In this document: positions 35,401 to 43,433 of the stretch, one piece after another
Position numbering within the stretch: position 1 is the first letter of the stretch
Layout: every line of letters starts with the position of its first letter
NCBI RefSeq assembly: GCF_001548095.1
Contig: NZ_AP014815.1
Span: 496,001-560,000 of the forward strand
DNA: 64,000 bases
Direction of reading: 5' to 3'
Source: Geminocystis sp. NIES-3708
GTDB taxonomy: Bacteria; Cyanobacteriota; Cyanobacteriia; Cyanobacteriales; Cyanobacteriaceae
Notes under the pieces: generated by a model
Database searches by the model: none
What the model saw: only the letters and a program-made list of their open reading frames with translations
What the model was told of the DNA's origin: nothing
Translations under genes and position numbers: made by a program

Positions 35401-36006
35401 TGTACCCATTGTTTCCATTGTCACGGATACCATGAGGGGTAGTCTTTCTCCTTTTTGAGCAAATACTTCTTCAATGGCTTTAAGGGCGGCTTTGATTTGT
35501 AAGACATCCTGACAGGTTTCCACTAATAATAAGTCAACCCCCCCATCGTATAAGCCTTGTACTTGGGTTACATAGGCGTTTTTAAGGGTGTCGTAGTCGA
35601 TATGTCCTAATGTTGGTAATTTTGTACCTGGTCCCATACTACCAGCGACGAAACGGGGTTTTTCTGGGGTAGAGTATTCATCGGCTAATCTTTTGGCAAG
35701 TTGGGCGGCGGTTTTGTTGAGATAATAGGATCGATCGGCTAGGTCATATTCTGCTAAAACTAAGGGAGTACCTCCAAAGGTGTCGGTTTCGATAACGTCT
35801 GCACCAGCTTCTAAAAAGCCTCGATGCACGGTTTCCACTGCTTCTGGTTTAGTATGGACTAAATACTCGTTACATCCTTCGTATTCTGCACCGCCAAAGT
35901 CTTCTGCTGTGAGGTTTTGCACTTGCAGATTCGTACCCATCGCACCATCAAATACTAGCACGGGTCTAGAGGTGCTATGTAGTCTTTCTAAAAATCGGTT
36001 TTTCAT
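32455..36006 (-). CDS. metH: Cobalamin-dependent methionine synthase
   Basis: 1183 residues with all four modules. The homocysteine domain (about 1-320) begins [20 protein letters not shown] and has the zinc Cys in LNCATGP and GGCCGT. The pterin (methyl-folate) domain spans about 345-610 ([20 protein letters not shown]). The B12 cap and B12 domains lie at about 640-880, with the axial His in [20 protein letters not shown]. The C-terminal AdoMet reactivation domain ends near [14 protein letters not shown] and [11 protein letters not shown]. It remethylates homocysteine in the methionine cycle. No cobalamin riboswitch is seen upstream. A decayed copy of its 5' end lies at 37571-37704. Confidence 0.97.
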   Translation of the reverse strand: MKNRFLERLHSTSRPVLVFDGAMGTNLQVQNLTAEDFGGAEYEGCNEYLVHTKPEAVETVHRGFLEAGADVIETDTFGGTPLVLAEYDLADRSYYLNKTAAQLAKRLADEYSTPEKPRFVAGSMGPGTKLPTLGHIDYDTLKNAYVTQVQGLYDGGVDLLLVETCQDVLQIKAALKAIEEVFAQKGERLPLMVSVTMETMGTMLVGTEINAALAILERYPIDIMGLNCATGPDLMKPHIKYLSENSPFVVSCVPNAGLPENVGGQAHYRLTPIELKMSLMHFIEDLGVQIIGGCCGTRYEHIRALAEIASTLKPKERQYHYEPSAASIYTTQPYQQDNSFLIVGERLNASGSKKCRDLLNAEDWDGLISLAKAQVKEGAHILDVNVDYVGRDGVKDMHELASRLVNNVTLPLMLDSTEWQKMEAGLKVAGGKCILNSTNYEDGEERFFKVLALAKEYGAGVVIGTIDEDGMARTADQKVAIAQRAYNDVVNYGIPAHEIFFDTLALPISTGIEEDRENGKATIESIQRIHAMFPECHFMLGVSNISFGLNPAARQVLNSVFLHEAMQVGMDGAIVSASKILPLAKIDEEALKICTDLIYDKREFDGDICTYDPLGKLTTLFEGKTTKSNKKNVADLPIEERLKQHIIEGERIGLEDALNIALEKYPPLDIINIYLLDGMKVVGELFGSGQMQLPFVLQSAQTMKAAVAFLEPFMDKADTNGSGKGTFLIATVKGDVHDIGKNLVDIILSNNGYKVINLGIKQPVENIIQAYRESNADCIAMSGLLVKSTAFMKDNLETFNQEGITVPVILGGAALTPKFVYEDCQNTYQGKVVYGKDAFADLHFMDKLMPSKKSNQWDNLDGFLGDFTSENSIFKGRNFDESGEVKQEEKQAKSKSEIKEIDTRRSEAVDANIERSTPPFWGTKIMSPDELNLDEILWYLDLQALFAGQWQFRKPQGQPREEYDQFLQEKVYPILEEWKAKIKAENLLHPTLVYGYFPCQSEGNTLYIYNPENPEAKEEIAKFEFPRQKSGKRLCIADFFASKDSGIIDVFPLQAVTVGEVATEYAQKLFANDEYTNYLYYHGMAVQTAEAMAEWCHARIRRELGFGHLEPDNIKEIFKQHYQGSRYSFGYPACPNMQDQYVQLDLLDAKRIGMYMDESEQIYPEQSTSAIVCYHPVAKYFSA

Positions 36007-36193
36007 AGATAGTTGAGATTATGAGAAGTTCTATAAAGTTATGTTAAATAACTACTTTAGCTTATTTCTGAGAAATCTTAGGGCTATCTCTTGTTCAATT
36101 TAGAGTTATCCGTAATTGAAAATGAATGAATATATAATGTAACTTAATTATTTGGTAGTAATTAAATTATAAAATCAAGTCAGGAAAAGACAA

Positions 36194-37231
36194 ATGCTTG
36201 TAAGTGAAAGTGTAAAAAGATATGCAGAGATTATCAATTATGTAGAAAATCATTATTTTTATAAGTGTTTAATCGATTTTAATCAGTATTATGATCAAGT
36301 AAAAGAGGTAGGATTAGAGTATTGCAGATTACAAAATAATCAGCAAAATACTTCAAAAACACAAATTGGTCAAATCAATCAAACTTTAAGAAATAAAATC
36401 GATGTCTATCGCTTTTCAGTCAGTGTTAATCAATTTCAACAATATGTTGATACTGTATTCTTGAATGAAAATATTTTATCTGGTGGAGAAGTAAATTATT
36501 TAAAATCAAGTATTGAACCTTTAACACATAGATTAAATGAATATACGAGAACTTATAATTTTAATTCTCTAGTTTCTTTTCTAAATCAAGCTCATTTTGT
36601 TTTCTCTCAAATTAATTTGATTCTCCAGAATTTGACTTTTTCTATAGAGAAATTTTCTATTAATGTAGAAATTCCTGAAAATTATGAAAGATTAGTGTTG
36701 ATATTCGAGAGAGAATTTTCTTTAGAAGAAATATCAGCTAAATTATCGGCTATTAATTTGATTTATGAGGAATTTTGTTTAATTCTTGATATTAACTCAA
36801 AAGAATTTCCGATCAAAGTTATTAAAATAGAAACAGGATCATTAGAAATTAAAATTGATGGAATAAAAGACATTATTGATTTGATTAAATATCTCATCGA
36901 TAAATTTTTTGATTGGGCAAACAAAAATTCTCACGATGGAAAAATAAAGTCTATATTAGAAGATATACGTGCTTTTGAACAATACTTAGACATTACTAGC
37001 AAAGCTCAACAACAAGGTCATAAATTAAATACAAAAAAAATTAATCAGTTACATGATAAAATAGGAGAAAGATTAGAAAACCTACTTGAGCCAAGTTTGA
37101 AGGTGAATGAAAAACAATACATTTTTGCTAATGAAAAAACTCAAATTCAAACAGCATATTTAGAAGAATCAGAAAATTTGTTATTAGAAGAAGGTAAAGA
37201 AGAAGAAAAAGATAATGATTCAATAAATTAA
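36194..37231 (+). CDS. Hypothetical protein, helical, unknown family
   Basis: 345 residues, not recognised. The first 200 residues are predominantly helical and hydrophilic. IKVIKIETGSLEIKIDGIKD (about residue 210-230) followed by a hydrophobic helix IIDLIKYLIDKFFDWANKNS resembles a weakly conserved segment found in several uncharacterised bacterial proteins. The tail is acidic (EESENLLLEEGKEEEKDND). No signal peptide or catalytic motif is seen. It reads divergently from metH and lies between two direct repeats of the metH 5' region, so it may have been inserted there. Confidence 0.65.
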   Translation: MLVSESVKRYAEIINYVENHYFYKCLIDFNQYYDQVKEVGLEYCRLQNNQQNTSKTQIGQINQTLRNKIDVYRFSVSVNQFQQYVDTVFLNENILSGGEVNYLKSSIEPLTHRLNEYTRTYNFNSLVSFLNQAHFVFSQINLILQNLTFSIEKFSINVEIPENYERLVLIFEREFSLEEISAKLSAINLIYEEFCLILDINSKEFPIKVIKIETGSLEIKIDGIKDIIDLIKYLIDKFFDWANKNSHDGKIKSILEDIRAFEQYLDITSKAQQQGHKLNTKKINQLHDKIGERLENLLEPSLKVNEKQYIFANEKTQIQTAYLEESENLLLEEGKEEEKDNDSIN

Positions 37232-37321
37232 TTGAAAACTTGGATTATTCATGTTGTTTTTTCTGTCTTACTGCAATCTACTGGCTTAGAGGCGATCGGG
37301 AAAGGAAAAATTAACGAGTAG

Positions 37322-37470
37322 TTAACCGAATCTGAAGAAGATTTTGAGGAAGTAATTAATTATGTTTTAGACAAAAATAAAGAACTTTATCGAAGATTAG
37401 CATGATTCGTTATTTAAACCTAAATCAAGTTTTACAACTCTATTCCCTAATTATTAAAACTTCAAGTTGA
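37322..37470 (+). pseudogene. Relic of a phd/doc-type toxin-antitoxin pair
   Basis: An antitoxin tail reads ESEEDFEEVINYVLDKNKEL, ends YRRLA, and stops at 37405; in-frame stops lie just upstream (TAG at 37319-37321). The next frame overlaps by ATGA and starts MIRYLNLNQVLQLYSLIIKT, the N-terminus of Fic-fold Doc (death-on-curing) toxins, but stops after 22 codons at 37470. The catalytic Fic motif is absent. Both genes are therefore dead. Confidence 0.6.
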
Positions 37471-37570
37471 TATTTCACTCTAAGAGTGTTGAATTGATTA
37501 ATTTACAATAATAATAACCTAATCTTATTGATAAATTAATAAGGAATTGATTTTAAGATCATAAATTTGT

Positions 37571-37704
37571 ACTTGCATATTTGTATTCATCGCACCATCA
37601 AATACTAGCATGGGTTGATCGTCGCTATGTAATCTGTTTAAAAATAGGCTTTTCATAGATGATTGAGATTATGAGAAGTTTTATAAAGTTATGTTAATTA
37701 AATG
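37571..37704 (-). repeat. Decayed duplicate of the metH 5' end and leader
   Basis: Collinear with 35921-36054 over 134 bp without gaps, about 84% identical by eye, at a fixed offset of 1650 bp and in the same orientation. It still encodes a start like metH ([15 protein letters not shown], then [14 protein letters not shown]) before homology ends. The unknown gene and the phd/doc relic lie between the two copies. Confidence 0.85.
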
Positions 37705-37765
37705 ATGTTATCTATTTATAACAATGTTTTAAATTCGGCAAAAGTAAAATTAGGGTACTTAGTTT

Positions 37766-38316
37766 AGTACTTAAACAAAAGCAGAAGAAAATTAGATTAT
37801 AATCATCTTCTGTTAAACTCCGAATCAAGTATCAAGAAAAAATAAATTGATAATTCTGAAAATAGCTGAAAAACTGGAAGTATTAAGAATAAAAATGTAT
37901 TCTGAAATGAAAATGCTCAAAATATTCTTAAATCACTGATGAATTCTTATATATTCAATATATTTCAACCTTTTTTCGTCAAATTTAACCAATTGTTTCG
38001 TTCTGATAAAATTCAAGTATTTGAAGTTATTATAGGCTATTAGTTATACTTACGATGGAATAGAAAGTTTAGTATTCATTGATGAATCAGGATCTGAAGA
38101 AGAAAGTAGCTGTGTTTATAGATGATCAAAAAGAGGGACAAAAGTTTATGGAGAAAAATAAGGAAAAAGAGAGAATTGACTAGCGTTAGTGAAGGAAAAA
38201 ACAAAAAGACTTTATTGCCTCAATGATTTTTACAGGAAGTTTAAATACATAAAGTTTTGAAGGATGGCTAAAAAAATATTTATTAGTATTTCTAAAACAA
38301 TTTCCAAGACTAATTA
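37766..38316 (+). pseudogene. IS630-family transposase relic, left end and central part
   Basis: The left end is near 37766 (AGTACTTAAACAAAAGCAG, related to the end at 28892). From about 38050 the translation reads YDGIESLVFIDESGSEEESS, with the first catalytic Asp in FIDESG, then KRGTKVYGEK and, after frameshifts and stops, MIFTGSLNT and FEGWLKKYLL. It stops at LI (38310), where IS982 sequence begins after TAATTA. The continuation LIMDN is at 29147 on the other strand. Confidence 0.75.
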
Positions 38317-38365
38317 ACCTGAGTTTTGGTTAAGCAGATTGAGGTAAAAGCCATTCTAAACGACG
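38317..38365 (-). mobile_element. IS982 right end (49 bp), cut by IS1
   Basis: ACCTGAGTTTTGGTTAAGCA and the adjoining bases equal, with one mismatch, the last 40 bp of the IS982 relic ending at 43290, including the codons for LEWLLP. IS1 copy 2 begins at 38366. It is the other end of the IS982 whose left end is at 29148. Confidence 0.75.
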
Positions 38366-38418
38366 GCGTTGGTGAATGAGGGTATGATAGAAAGAGGAAA
38401 AAAGTGAAGTAAAAAAAC

Positions 38419-38781
38419 ATGAAATGTCCAGAATGTGGCTCCAAGAATATCAATAAAAATGGCATAAAAAAAGGAAAACAAAATCATATTTGTGTTCATT
38501 GTCGCGGACAATTTATAGCTCCAGAACAACTCAGTGGTAAAGGTTATAGTGATGATCTCAGAAAAGAATGCTTAAAAATGTACGTCAATGGTATGGGTTT
38601 TCGAGCTATTGGGAGGATTAAACAGGTGCATCATACAACGATCATCTCTTGGGTTAAAGCAGTGGGTCAAATTTTGCCACAGAGCTATCATCCAGAAACG
38701 CTACCAGAAGTTGGAGAATTAGATGAATTGCAAACCTTTGTCGGCTCAAAAAAAAACCAATCTGGCGATGGACAGCGGTAG
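38419..38781 (+). CDS. IS1-family InsA, copy 2
   Basis: 120 residues identical to InsA of copy 1: zinc finger MKCPECGSKN with CVHCRGQF, HTH, and the first catalytic Asp in ELDELQTFVG ahead of the A9 slippery run (38748-38756). If expressed it would act mainly as the DNA-binding repressor, since the downstream transframe product is broken by TAG at 38808-38810. Confidence 0.88.
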   Translation: MKCPECGSKNINKNGIKKGKQNHICVHCRGQFIAPEQLSGKGYSDDLRKECLKMYVNGMGFRAIGRIKQVHHTTIISWVKAVGQILPQSYHPETLPEVGELDELQTFVGSKKNQSGDGQR

Positions 38782-39152
38782 ATCATTTTCACGAGGGTAT
38801 ATTGGAATAGGTCATAGGGGATAGAAGTGCAAAAACATTTAGACCGTTGTGGAAGCAAGTAAAAAAATGGCATTGTTATTTTTATGTAACAGACGGGTGG
38901 AAAGTCTATGGAAACTTTATTCCTGAGGGCGACCAAATCATCTGTAAAACATACATGACCAGAGTGGAGGGAGAAAATACGAGATTAAGACATTATCTTG
39001 CTAGAGTACATCGAAAAACTTTATGTTATTCAAAATCCATGGAGATTTTAAAGTATTCTGTTTCACTATTGATTCACTATCTCAAATTTAAAGATATACC
39101 AATTCCTTTTCGTCCTTTAGGGAGACCTACTTTTAGTCTTCTTCATACCTAA
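38782..39152 (+). pseudogene. IS1-family InsB frame, copy 2, with TAG nonsense codon
   Basis: After the -1 shift the frame reads WTAVDHFHEGILE and then meets TAG (38808-38810) where copy 1 has TGG (Trp of EWVIGDRS). Downstream it continues intact, with VTDGWKVYG and VEGENTRLRHYLARVHRKTL. One other visible change is GAG to AAG (Glu to Lys, WKQVKK). The single G to A change makes the transposase non-functional. Confidence 0.82.
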
Positions 39153-39164
39153 AATCACCAATGC

Positions 39165-39736
39165 TGTCAGAAATAGAATTAGGGCAAAATTTGCAACAGA
39201 GAATTATTTCGGCATTGCAATCCCTTGATGAAAATAAGCTCTATTTGAACTATGATAAGTTTAGTAAGGATTTAAACAAGGTTTTGAAGCAAAAAGGTCT
39301 AAAACTAACAAAGGGGGTATTAACAGCGATTTTTACGGCTTTAGGGGAAGTGGACGAAAAGGCGGAAATCTGTCGGGATAGTAAGGGAAATCCTGAGCCT
39401 GATAGTAATTTAAGGAATACGGAGATAGTACCTTTACCATCTGACATTAGTTTGCCTTTGCCTTTGGATTACGTAAAAGATGCTAAGGATGCGAATGTGG
39501 ATGAGTTGGTTAGTTTGGTTAAGGGGCATTGTCTGGCATATTTTGAAAAGGAAGTGTTACCCCATGTACCAGATGGTTGGATTGATTTTAGTAAAGGTAA
39601 AATTAAGGTGGGTTATGAAATTCCTTTGAATCGTCATTTTTATGTTTATCAGCCACCTTGATCGTTATCGGAAATTGAATCGGATATAAAAGTATTGGAG
39701 TCAGATATTATGGCGATATTGGGGGATGTGGTGTAA
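39165..39736 (+). pseudogene. hsdM: Type I restriction-modification methyltransferase subunit (HsdM), C-terminal fragment
   Basis: The frame entering from the IS1 end reads [20 protein letters not shown] and later [37 protein letters not shown]. The last part is the highly conserved C-terminus of HsdM. A TGA at 39659-39661 stops it, but the frame continues SLSEIESDIKVLESDIMAIL to a TAA at 39734-39736, which is the true family end (an Arg codon CGA to TGA is likely). The SAM-binding and NPPF portion is missing, removed at the IS1 junction. G-rich codon use (GGG, TTG) in this block differs from flanking core genes. Confidence 0.82.
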
Positions 39737-39885
39737 CCTTAGCAATTTTCGAGACTGCTCCATCAGGAGAAACGGAAAGAGGTGGGAATACATACACTAA
39801 CAGGAGGAATTTTACTCTTTTACAGGACTTAGGTATTTTAACCAAAAATCAATACTTTGAGATTCTTCGCTATCCCTTAGAATAA
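39737..39885 (+). pseudogene. Unrecognised gene fragment downstream of hsdM
   Basis: An open frame without a start reads LAIFETAPSGETERGGNTYT, then NRRNFTLLQDLGILTKNQYF and ends EILRYPLE at 39885. The composition is protein-like, but no family was recognised. It is probably the tail of another accessory gene whose front was deleted. Confidence 0.35.
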
Positions 39886-39918
39886 CAGAATATTATTATC
39901 GGTAGGTGATTCATAGAT

Positions 39919-39993
39919 ATGGTAGTTATGCTGATTGGTGCTTTTGGAGTAGTTTTGTTCTTTATTCTCGAATTTAGAATAACATTAGAGTAA
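39919..39993 (+). CDS. Possible 24-aa single-helix membrane peptide
   Basis: MVVMLIGAFGVVLFFILEFR plus four residues forms one hydrophobic helix with a charged end. No clear ribosome site is seen. It sits between the hsdM relic and the AbiE-like pair. It could be a remnant of a larger membrane protein. Confidence 0.2.
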   Translation: MVVMLIGAFGVVLFFILEFRITLE

Positions 39994-40010
39994 ATGATCT
40001 AGTTTAGTTA

Positions 40011-40520
40011 ATGTTAATGTTGAAACCTCAAGATATAGTTGTGTTGTTGAAGGTTCATTGTTTGGGGGATGAGTGGACTTATCAGCAGTTGGCAAAAAGT
40101 ATTAAGGCTAGTTCTTCGGTGGTATATGATGCTTTAATACGTTGTCAGGAATGTCATTTATATCATCTTGAGAGACGAAAAATTTTTAGGGGTGCTTTAT
40201 TGGAATTTTTGGTACATGGGTTAAAGTATGTTTTTCCTGCGAAGGCGGGGGCATTGGTGCGTGGTGTGCCTACGGCTCATTCGGCTCAACCTTTAAGGGA
40301 TTTATTGATGGTAAATGATGATTTGGCTTATGTTTGGGCTTATGGAAGGGGGAAGGTAAAAGGACAAGCTATTATCCCTTTATATCATTCTGTGCCTGAA
40401 GTGGTGGAAAATGATCCGCCGTTTTATGAGTTGTTGTCTTTGGTGGATAGTTTACGGGTTGGTAGGGTAAGAGAGGTGGAAGCGGCAACTATTGAGTTAA
40501 GTAAGAGGTTTGATGACTAA
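40011..40520 (+). CDS. Winged-HTH protein paired with AbiEii-like nucleotidyltransferase
   Basis: 169 residues; the family start is probably MLKPQDIVVLL at 40017. Residues 20-60 (WTYQQLAKSIKASSSVVYDA, then LIRCQECHLYHLERRKIFRG) are a winged helix-turn-helix. LLEFLVHGLKYVFPAKAGAL then RGVPTAHSA is the conserved core of a family that recurs next to nucleotidyltransferase genes. Its stop overlaps the partner start by 8 bp, so the pair is coupled. In AbiE systems the first gene encodes a wHTH antitoxin and autorepressor; by analogy this gene could be one. Codon use is G-rich compared with core genes. Confidence 0.7.
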   Translation: MLMLKPQDIVVLLKVHCLGDEWTYQQLAKSIKASSSVVYDALIRCQECHLYHLERRKIFRGALLEFLVHGLKYVFPAKAGALVRGVPTAHSAQPLRDLLMVNDDLAYVWAYGRGKVKGQAIIPLYHSVPEVVENDPPFYELLSLVDSLRVGRVREVEAATIELSKRFDD

Positions 40521-41193
40521 TCCCCAGATTGAAAGTTTGGAAAGAATAGCGGCACTTTTGGTAAATATTCCTACAAGGTTTGTTTTTACTGGAGGGGCGA
40601 CTATTATTTTATATGTGGATGAAATTTTACGGGATGAACTTCGCCCTACTTTAGATGTGGATTGTGTGGTAGAGGTTTTTTCACGGGGGGAGTATTATGC
40701 TTTGGCACAAAAGTTACGAGAGGTAGGGTTGGAGGAGTCTAGGGTAAAAAATGCTCCTTTATGTCGGTGGCAGTATGATAATTTGATTATTGATATTATG
40801 CCTTGTACTGCTACTATTCTGGGTTTTACTAATAGTTGGTATGGTGAGGGCATGAATAATTGTATTAATTATGTTTTACCGAGTGGAGGAGAGATTGAGA
40901 TTTTTTCCCCTGTTTATCTATTGGCGACTAAGGTGGAGGCTTTTTTGGGAAGGGGTAAGGATTTACGGTTGTCGAAGGATGTTGAGGATATTGTTATTTT
41001 GTTGGATGGTTGTGAGATTTTGGAGGATGATTTTTATAGGGGGAGTGTTGAGGTGCAACATTTTTTAAGGGGTTGGTTTCAGGATAATATTAAGGGGTTG
41101 GAGGAGGCGGTTTTCTGTTTTTTACCTACTGTTAGTGAAGGGCGTGAGGGGTTGGTAATGGATTTAATTAACAGGTTTGCTAGTTTTGTTTAG
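40513..41193 (+). CDS. Nucleotidyltransferase, AbiEii/AbiGii toxin-like family
   Basis: 226 residues from the ATG at 40513. FVFTGGATIILYVDEILRDE then RPTLDVDCVVEV gives the GG and the DxD catalytic pair of the polymerase-beta-like nucleotidyltransferase fold; NLIIDIMPC offers the third acid. LLATKVEAFLGRGKDLRLSK then DVEDIVILLDG is the ATK...DxEDI segment seen across this family. Related AbiEii/MenT toxins add nucleotides to tRNA or other targets. The upstream wHTH gene overlaps by 8 bp, and the pair lies between hsdM and possible hsdS relics, as accessory cargo of a type I restriction locus. Toxicity and target are inference. Confidence 0.75.
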   Translation: MTNPQIESLERIAALLVNIPTRFVFTGGATIILYVDEILRDELRPTLDVDCVVEVFSRGEYYALAQKLREVGLEESRVKNAPLCRWQYDNLIIDIMPCTATILGFTNSWYGEGMNNCINYVLPSGGEIEIFSPVYLLATKVEAFLGRGKDLRLSKDVEDIVILLDGCEILEDDFYRGSVEVQHFLRGWFQDNIKGLEEAVFCFLPTVSEGREGLVMDLINRFASFV

Positions 41194-41204
41194 GAGGCAC
41201 TATC

Positions 41205-41261
41205 ATGAGTAAGTATCCGTCTTATACTCGTTACAAGAAAAAAACAATAAGCAATACTTAG
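41205..41261 (+). pseudogene. Possible hsdS start relic
   Basis: An AGGAGG (41192-41197) leads to ATG at 41205 and MSKYPSYTRYKKKTISNT before a TAG. MSKYPSY is a common opening of type I specificity subunits (MSxYPxYKDSGVEWLG). The expected continuation is absent, replaced by unrelated sequence. Its place after hsdM and its cargo supports the idea, but the match is only about seven residues. Confidence 0.4.
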
Positions 41262-41400
41262 AGAAAACTCCAAAAGACAATATTCAAAGAGCGAAGAGTT
41301 TACAAAAATTCCTGATGTTGATGTTACTTACTGTTTATCCTCCTGAGCGTCAGAGAACACTTCGGGAGCTTACTTTCGGCAAAACTTTTAAGTTTGGTAC
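41213..41400 (+). pseudogene. Fragment resembling a cyanobacterial integrase/recombinase
   Basis: An open frame without start reads YLEKTPKDNIQRAKSLQKFL, then TVYPPERQRTLRELTFGKTF and ends at the IS4 border. The PPERQRTLREL pattern resembles tyrosine-recombinase-type integrases of cyanobacterial mobile elements, but I cannot confirm it and no catalytic Arg-His-Arg-Tyr set is visible in 60 residues. Confidence 0.35.
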
Positions 41401-42682
41401 CTGAGGGGGCGACAGAACATTCAGAATGCAGATTGGATAAGGGAAATAGCCCTCATACCTTGACGATAATAGGACTGTTTCTGAGGAAATAAAGAGGTTA
41501 ACTTATCTAATTGTTCTTGAAAAAAGCAGATTTCACTTAGCCATTTTATCCCATTTAAACCAATAGAAAAATCACTATATCTTTTATATCTTCTTCTTTT
41601 TTCTGTGGGTCTAACTAGATATTCACTTATTCCTTTTCTTTTAATTTCTTCTCCTATAAATGTTGAATAACTATAGGATAATGTTATCAGTATAATTAAA
41701 GAAATTAGTCGTTCATTTTCAAGTTTTGTACTTTCTAAGTTATAACCTCCTAATTTAAAATCTCTAAACATTTCTTCAATACCCATTCTTTTGGAATAAG
41801 CAGAGATTGTTTCCGACATACTTTCTAAATTTGTGAGAATAAACCATGGCTGTTTACTCGATTTATGTCTATAGTTTTTCTTCCATTTTGCTGCTAAATT
41901 AATTCCTGAGAATCCCTTGGTTTTTGTAACTTTTATTCCTCGATAATATACGGAGAATCCTGGAGATAAACCTAATTCACTCAATCGAAACCATATATCA
42001 GTTTCTAACTCCACATATTCACTCTTTTTTAAACGTAGAGATAAATAAACCTGTTTCTCTACTGATAACCATTTTGCTAAATCCACAGAGCAAAATTCTC
42101 TATCTCCTAAAACGATTATTTTATATTCAATTAATAAATTAATACTTGCTTCTAATACTTGTTTTTGTTCTGATAAATTACTACTTCCTTTTTTATTTAA
42201 TCAGATAAAATATACAGGGATAGCTCCTTGATGATGAACTAAACTTACCATCAATATATTAATGTTTTGCCACTGTGTTCTATCAATGACTAAATAAATT
42301 ACTTTGTTTGATTCCCATTGGTTCATAATCCATGATTTTAAAATCGGAAACCATATGGTTTCAACTTTCCAATTTTTCAGACTTAAAAATCTTTGTAACT
42401 TTTTAATTCTACTTCTTAATTTAATCGGATAAGGAAAAAGTTTTGCCATTTCTTCTAACCTAACAGTTTTAAGATTTTGAAGTAAATTAACTAAAAGACA
42501 AAGAGTTAAATATTGAGGTAAATTAAACTGTTTTTTTAAATACTCCTGATAAAATTGGGGAAGTTGAAACATCTTTTTCTATAGTAATTAATATAAAAAC
42601 TAAAAACATCTTATTTTTATCCAGATTACCAGCTTCAATCTCTTATGCCATCGTCTGTTTACCTTCATTGTCGCCCCCTCAG
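41401..42682 (-). mobile_element. IS4-family insertion sequence, copy 2
   Basis: 1282 bp with the same 14-bp terminal repeats as copy 1 (CTGAGGGGGCGACA at 41401-41414; complement at 42669-42682), inverted relative to it. The encoded protein segments are identical, including the internal TGA. Its flanks do not match (GTTTGGTAC left, GTGTTTATC right), so no target duplication remains: the left side is an integrase-like fragment and the right side an IS982 body. A deletion or recombination has occurred at one border. Confidence 0.92.
41421..42572 (-). pseudogene. IS4-family DDE transposase, copy 2, same internal TGA
   Basis: Identical in translation to the copy at 1737-2888: 123 residues to TGA (42201-42203) and then, in the same frame, the remainder with GDREF and YSKRMGIEEMFRDFK. 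The shared stop means the mutation predates the separation of the two copies, or the codon is tolerated. Confidence 0.88.
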
Positions 42683-43290
42683 GTGTTTATCTCAAACATT
42701 GCTTTGGCAATTGTACAGGGATTAGTTTTATTGATTCTACGAAGATTCAAGTGTGTCATAATCGACGTATTTCACGACATAAGGTATTTCAGGATTTAGG
42801 GGCGAGAGGAAAAACCTCTGTGGATTGGTTTTTTGGTTTTAAACTTCATCTAGTAGTCAATGAACTGGGAGAAATTCTCCATATGAGTCGAGTCTGACTA
42901 GGGGAAATATGGATGACCGAAAACCAGTAATTGATCTTCTCCAAAAACTTTGGGGTAAAGTGTTTGCTGATGGAGGTTATGTATCTCAAAAATTAACGAC
43001 CAAACTTTTGAAAGATTACGGAATCGAGTTTTTTGCCAAGAGGAAACGTAACATGAAAAACAAATTAATGCGTCTTCACGACAAATTACTATCTCGTAAG
43101 CGATCGATTGTCGAAACCATTAATGATCAATTAAAGAATATCTCACAAATAGAACATTCACGCCATCGTTCACCAATAAATTTTTGTGTCAACTTATTAT
43201 GTGGATTAATCGCATATTCTCACCAAGCAAAAAAGCCGAGTCTCCGTTTAGAATGGCTTTTACCTTAATCTGCTTAACCAAAACTCAGGT
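42683..43290 (+). pseudogene. IS982-family transposase relic
   Basis: The frame from the IS4 border reads GISFIDSTKIQVCHNRRISR, with the first catalytic Asp, then KTSVDWFFGFKLHLVVNELG. A frameshift near 42890 interrupts LTRGNMDDRKP, and the second frame (42909-43268) continues KVFADGGYVSQ with the second Asp, KLLSRKRSIVETINDQLKNI with the Glu, and ends LRLEWLLP. The right terminal repeat ends at 43290. The N-terminal third is missing at the IS4 junction. Confidence 0.82.
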
Positions 43291-43433
43291 TACTTATTAG
43301 AATTACAAATGTTTGAGGTGACGATGATGAATTATTTGCATTGTTTTACATTTTATCTTTATTCTGATAATAACTCATTCTATAGACAAAAAACCTCATA
43401 GTATAATGACATTGACTATATAAAATTAAGTTT

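Larger units (their letters stand above)
38366..39164 (+). mobile_element. IS1-family insertion sequence, copy 2 (799 bp)
   Basis: Terminal repeats GCGTTGGTGA (38366-38375) and TCACCAATGC (39155-39164). Same length as copy 1 at 29232-30030 and in the opposite orientation. There is no target duplication (AAACGACG left, TGTCAGAA right). The insB frame carries a TAG, so this copy cannot make its own transposase. The left side abuts an IS982 end, the right side the hsdM relic. Confidence 0.92.

Noticed and set aside
36007..36193. Cobalamin or SAM riboswitch ahead of metH
   Set aside because: The leader is short and AT-rich, without the B12 box or SAM-aptamer helices.
29244..39152. Composite transposon mobilised by the two IS1 copies
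   Set aside because: The enclosed DNA includes metH and dgt, neither IS1 has an outer target duplication, and the split IS630/IS982 shows an inversion rather than transposition of the segment.
41401..42682. Inversion between the two IS4 copies (1627 and 41401)
   Set aside because: Copy 1 keeps a perfect 9-bp target duplication, which such an inversion would have separated.
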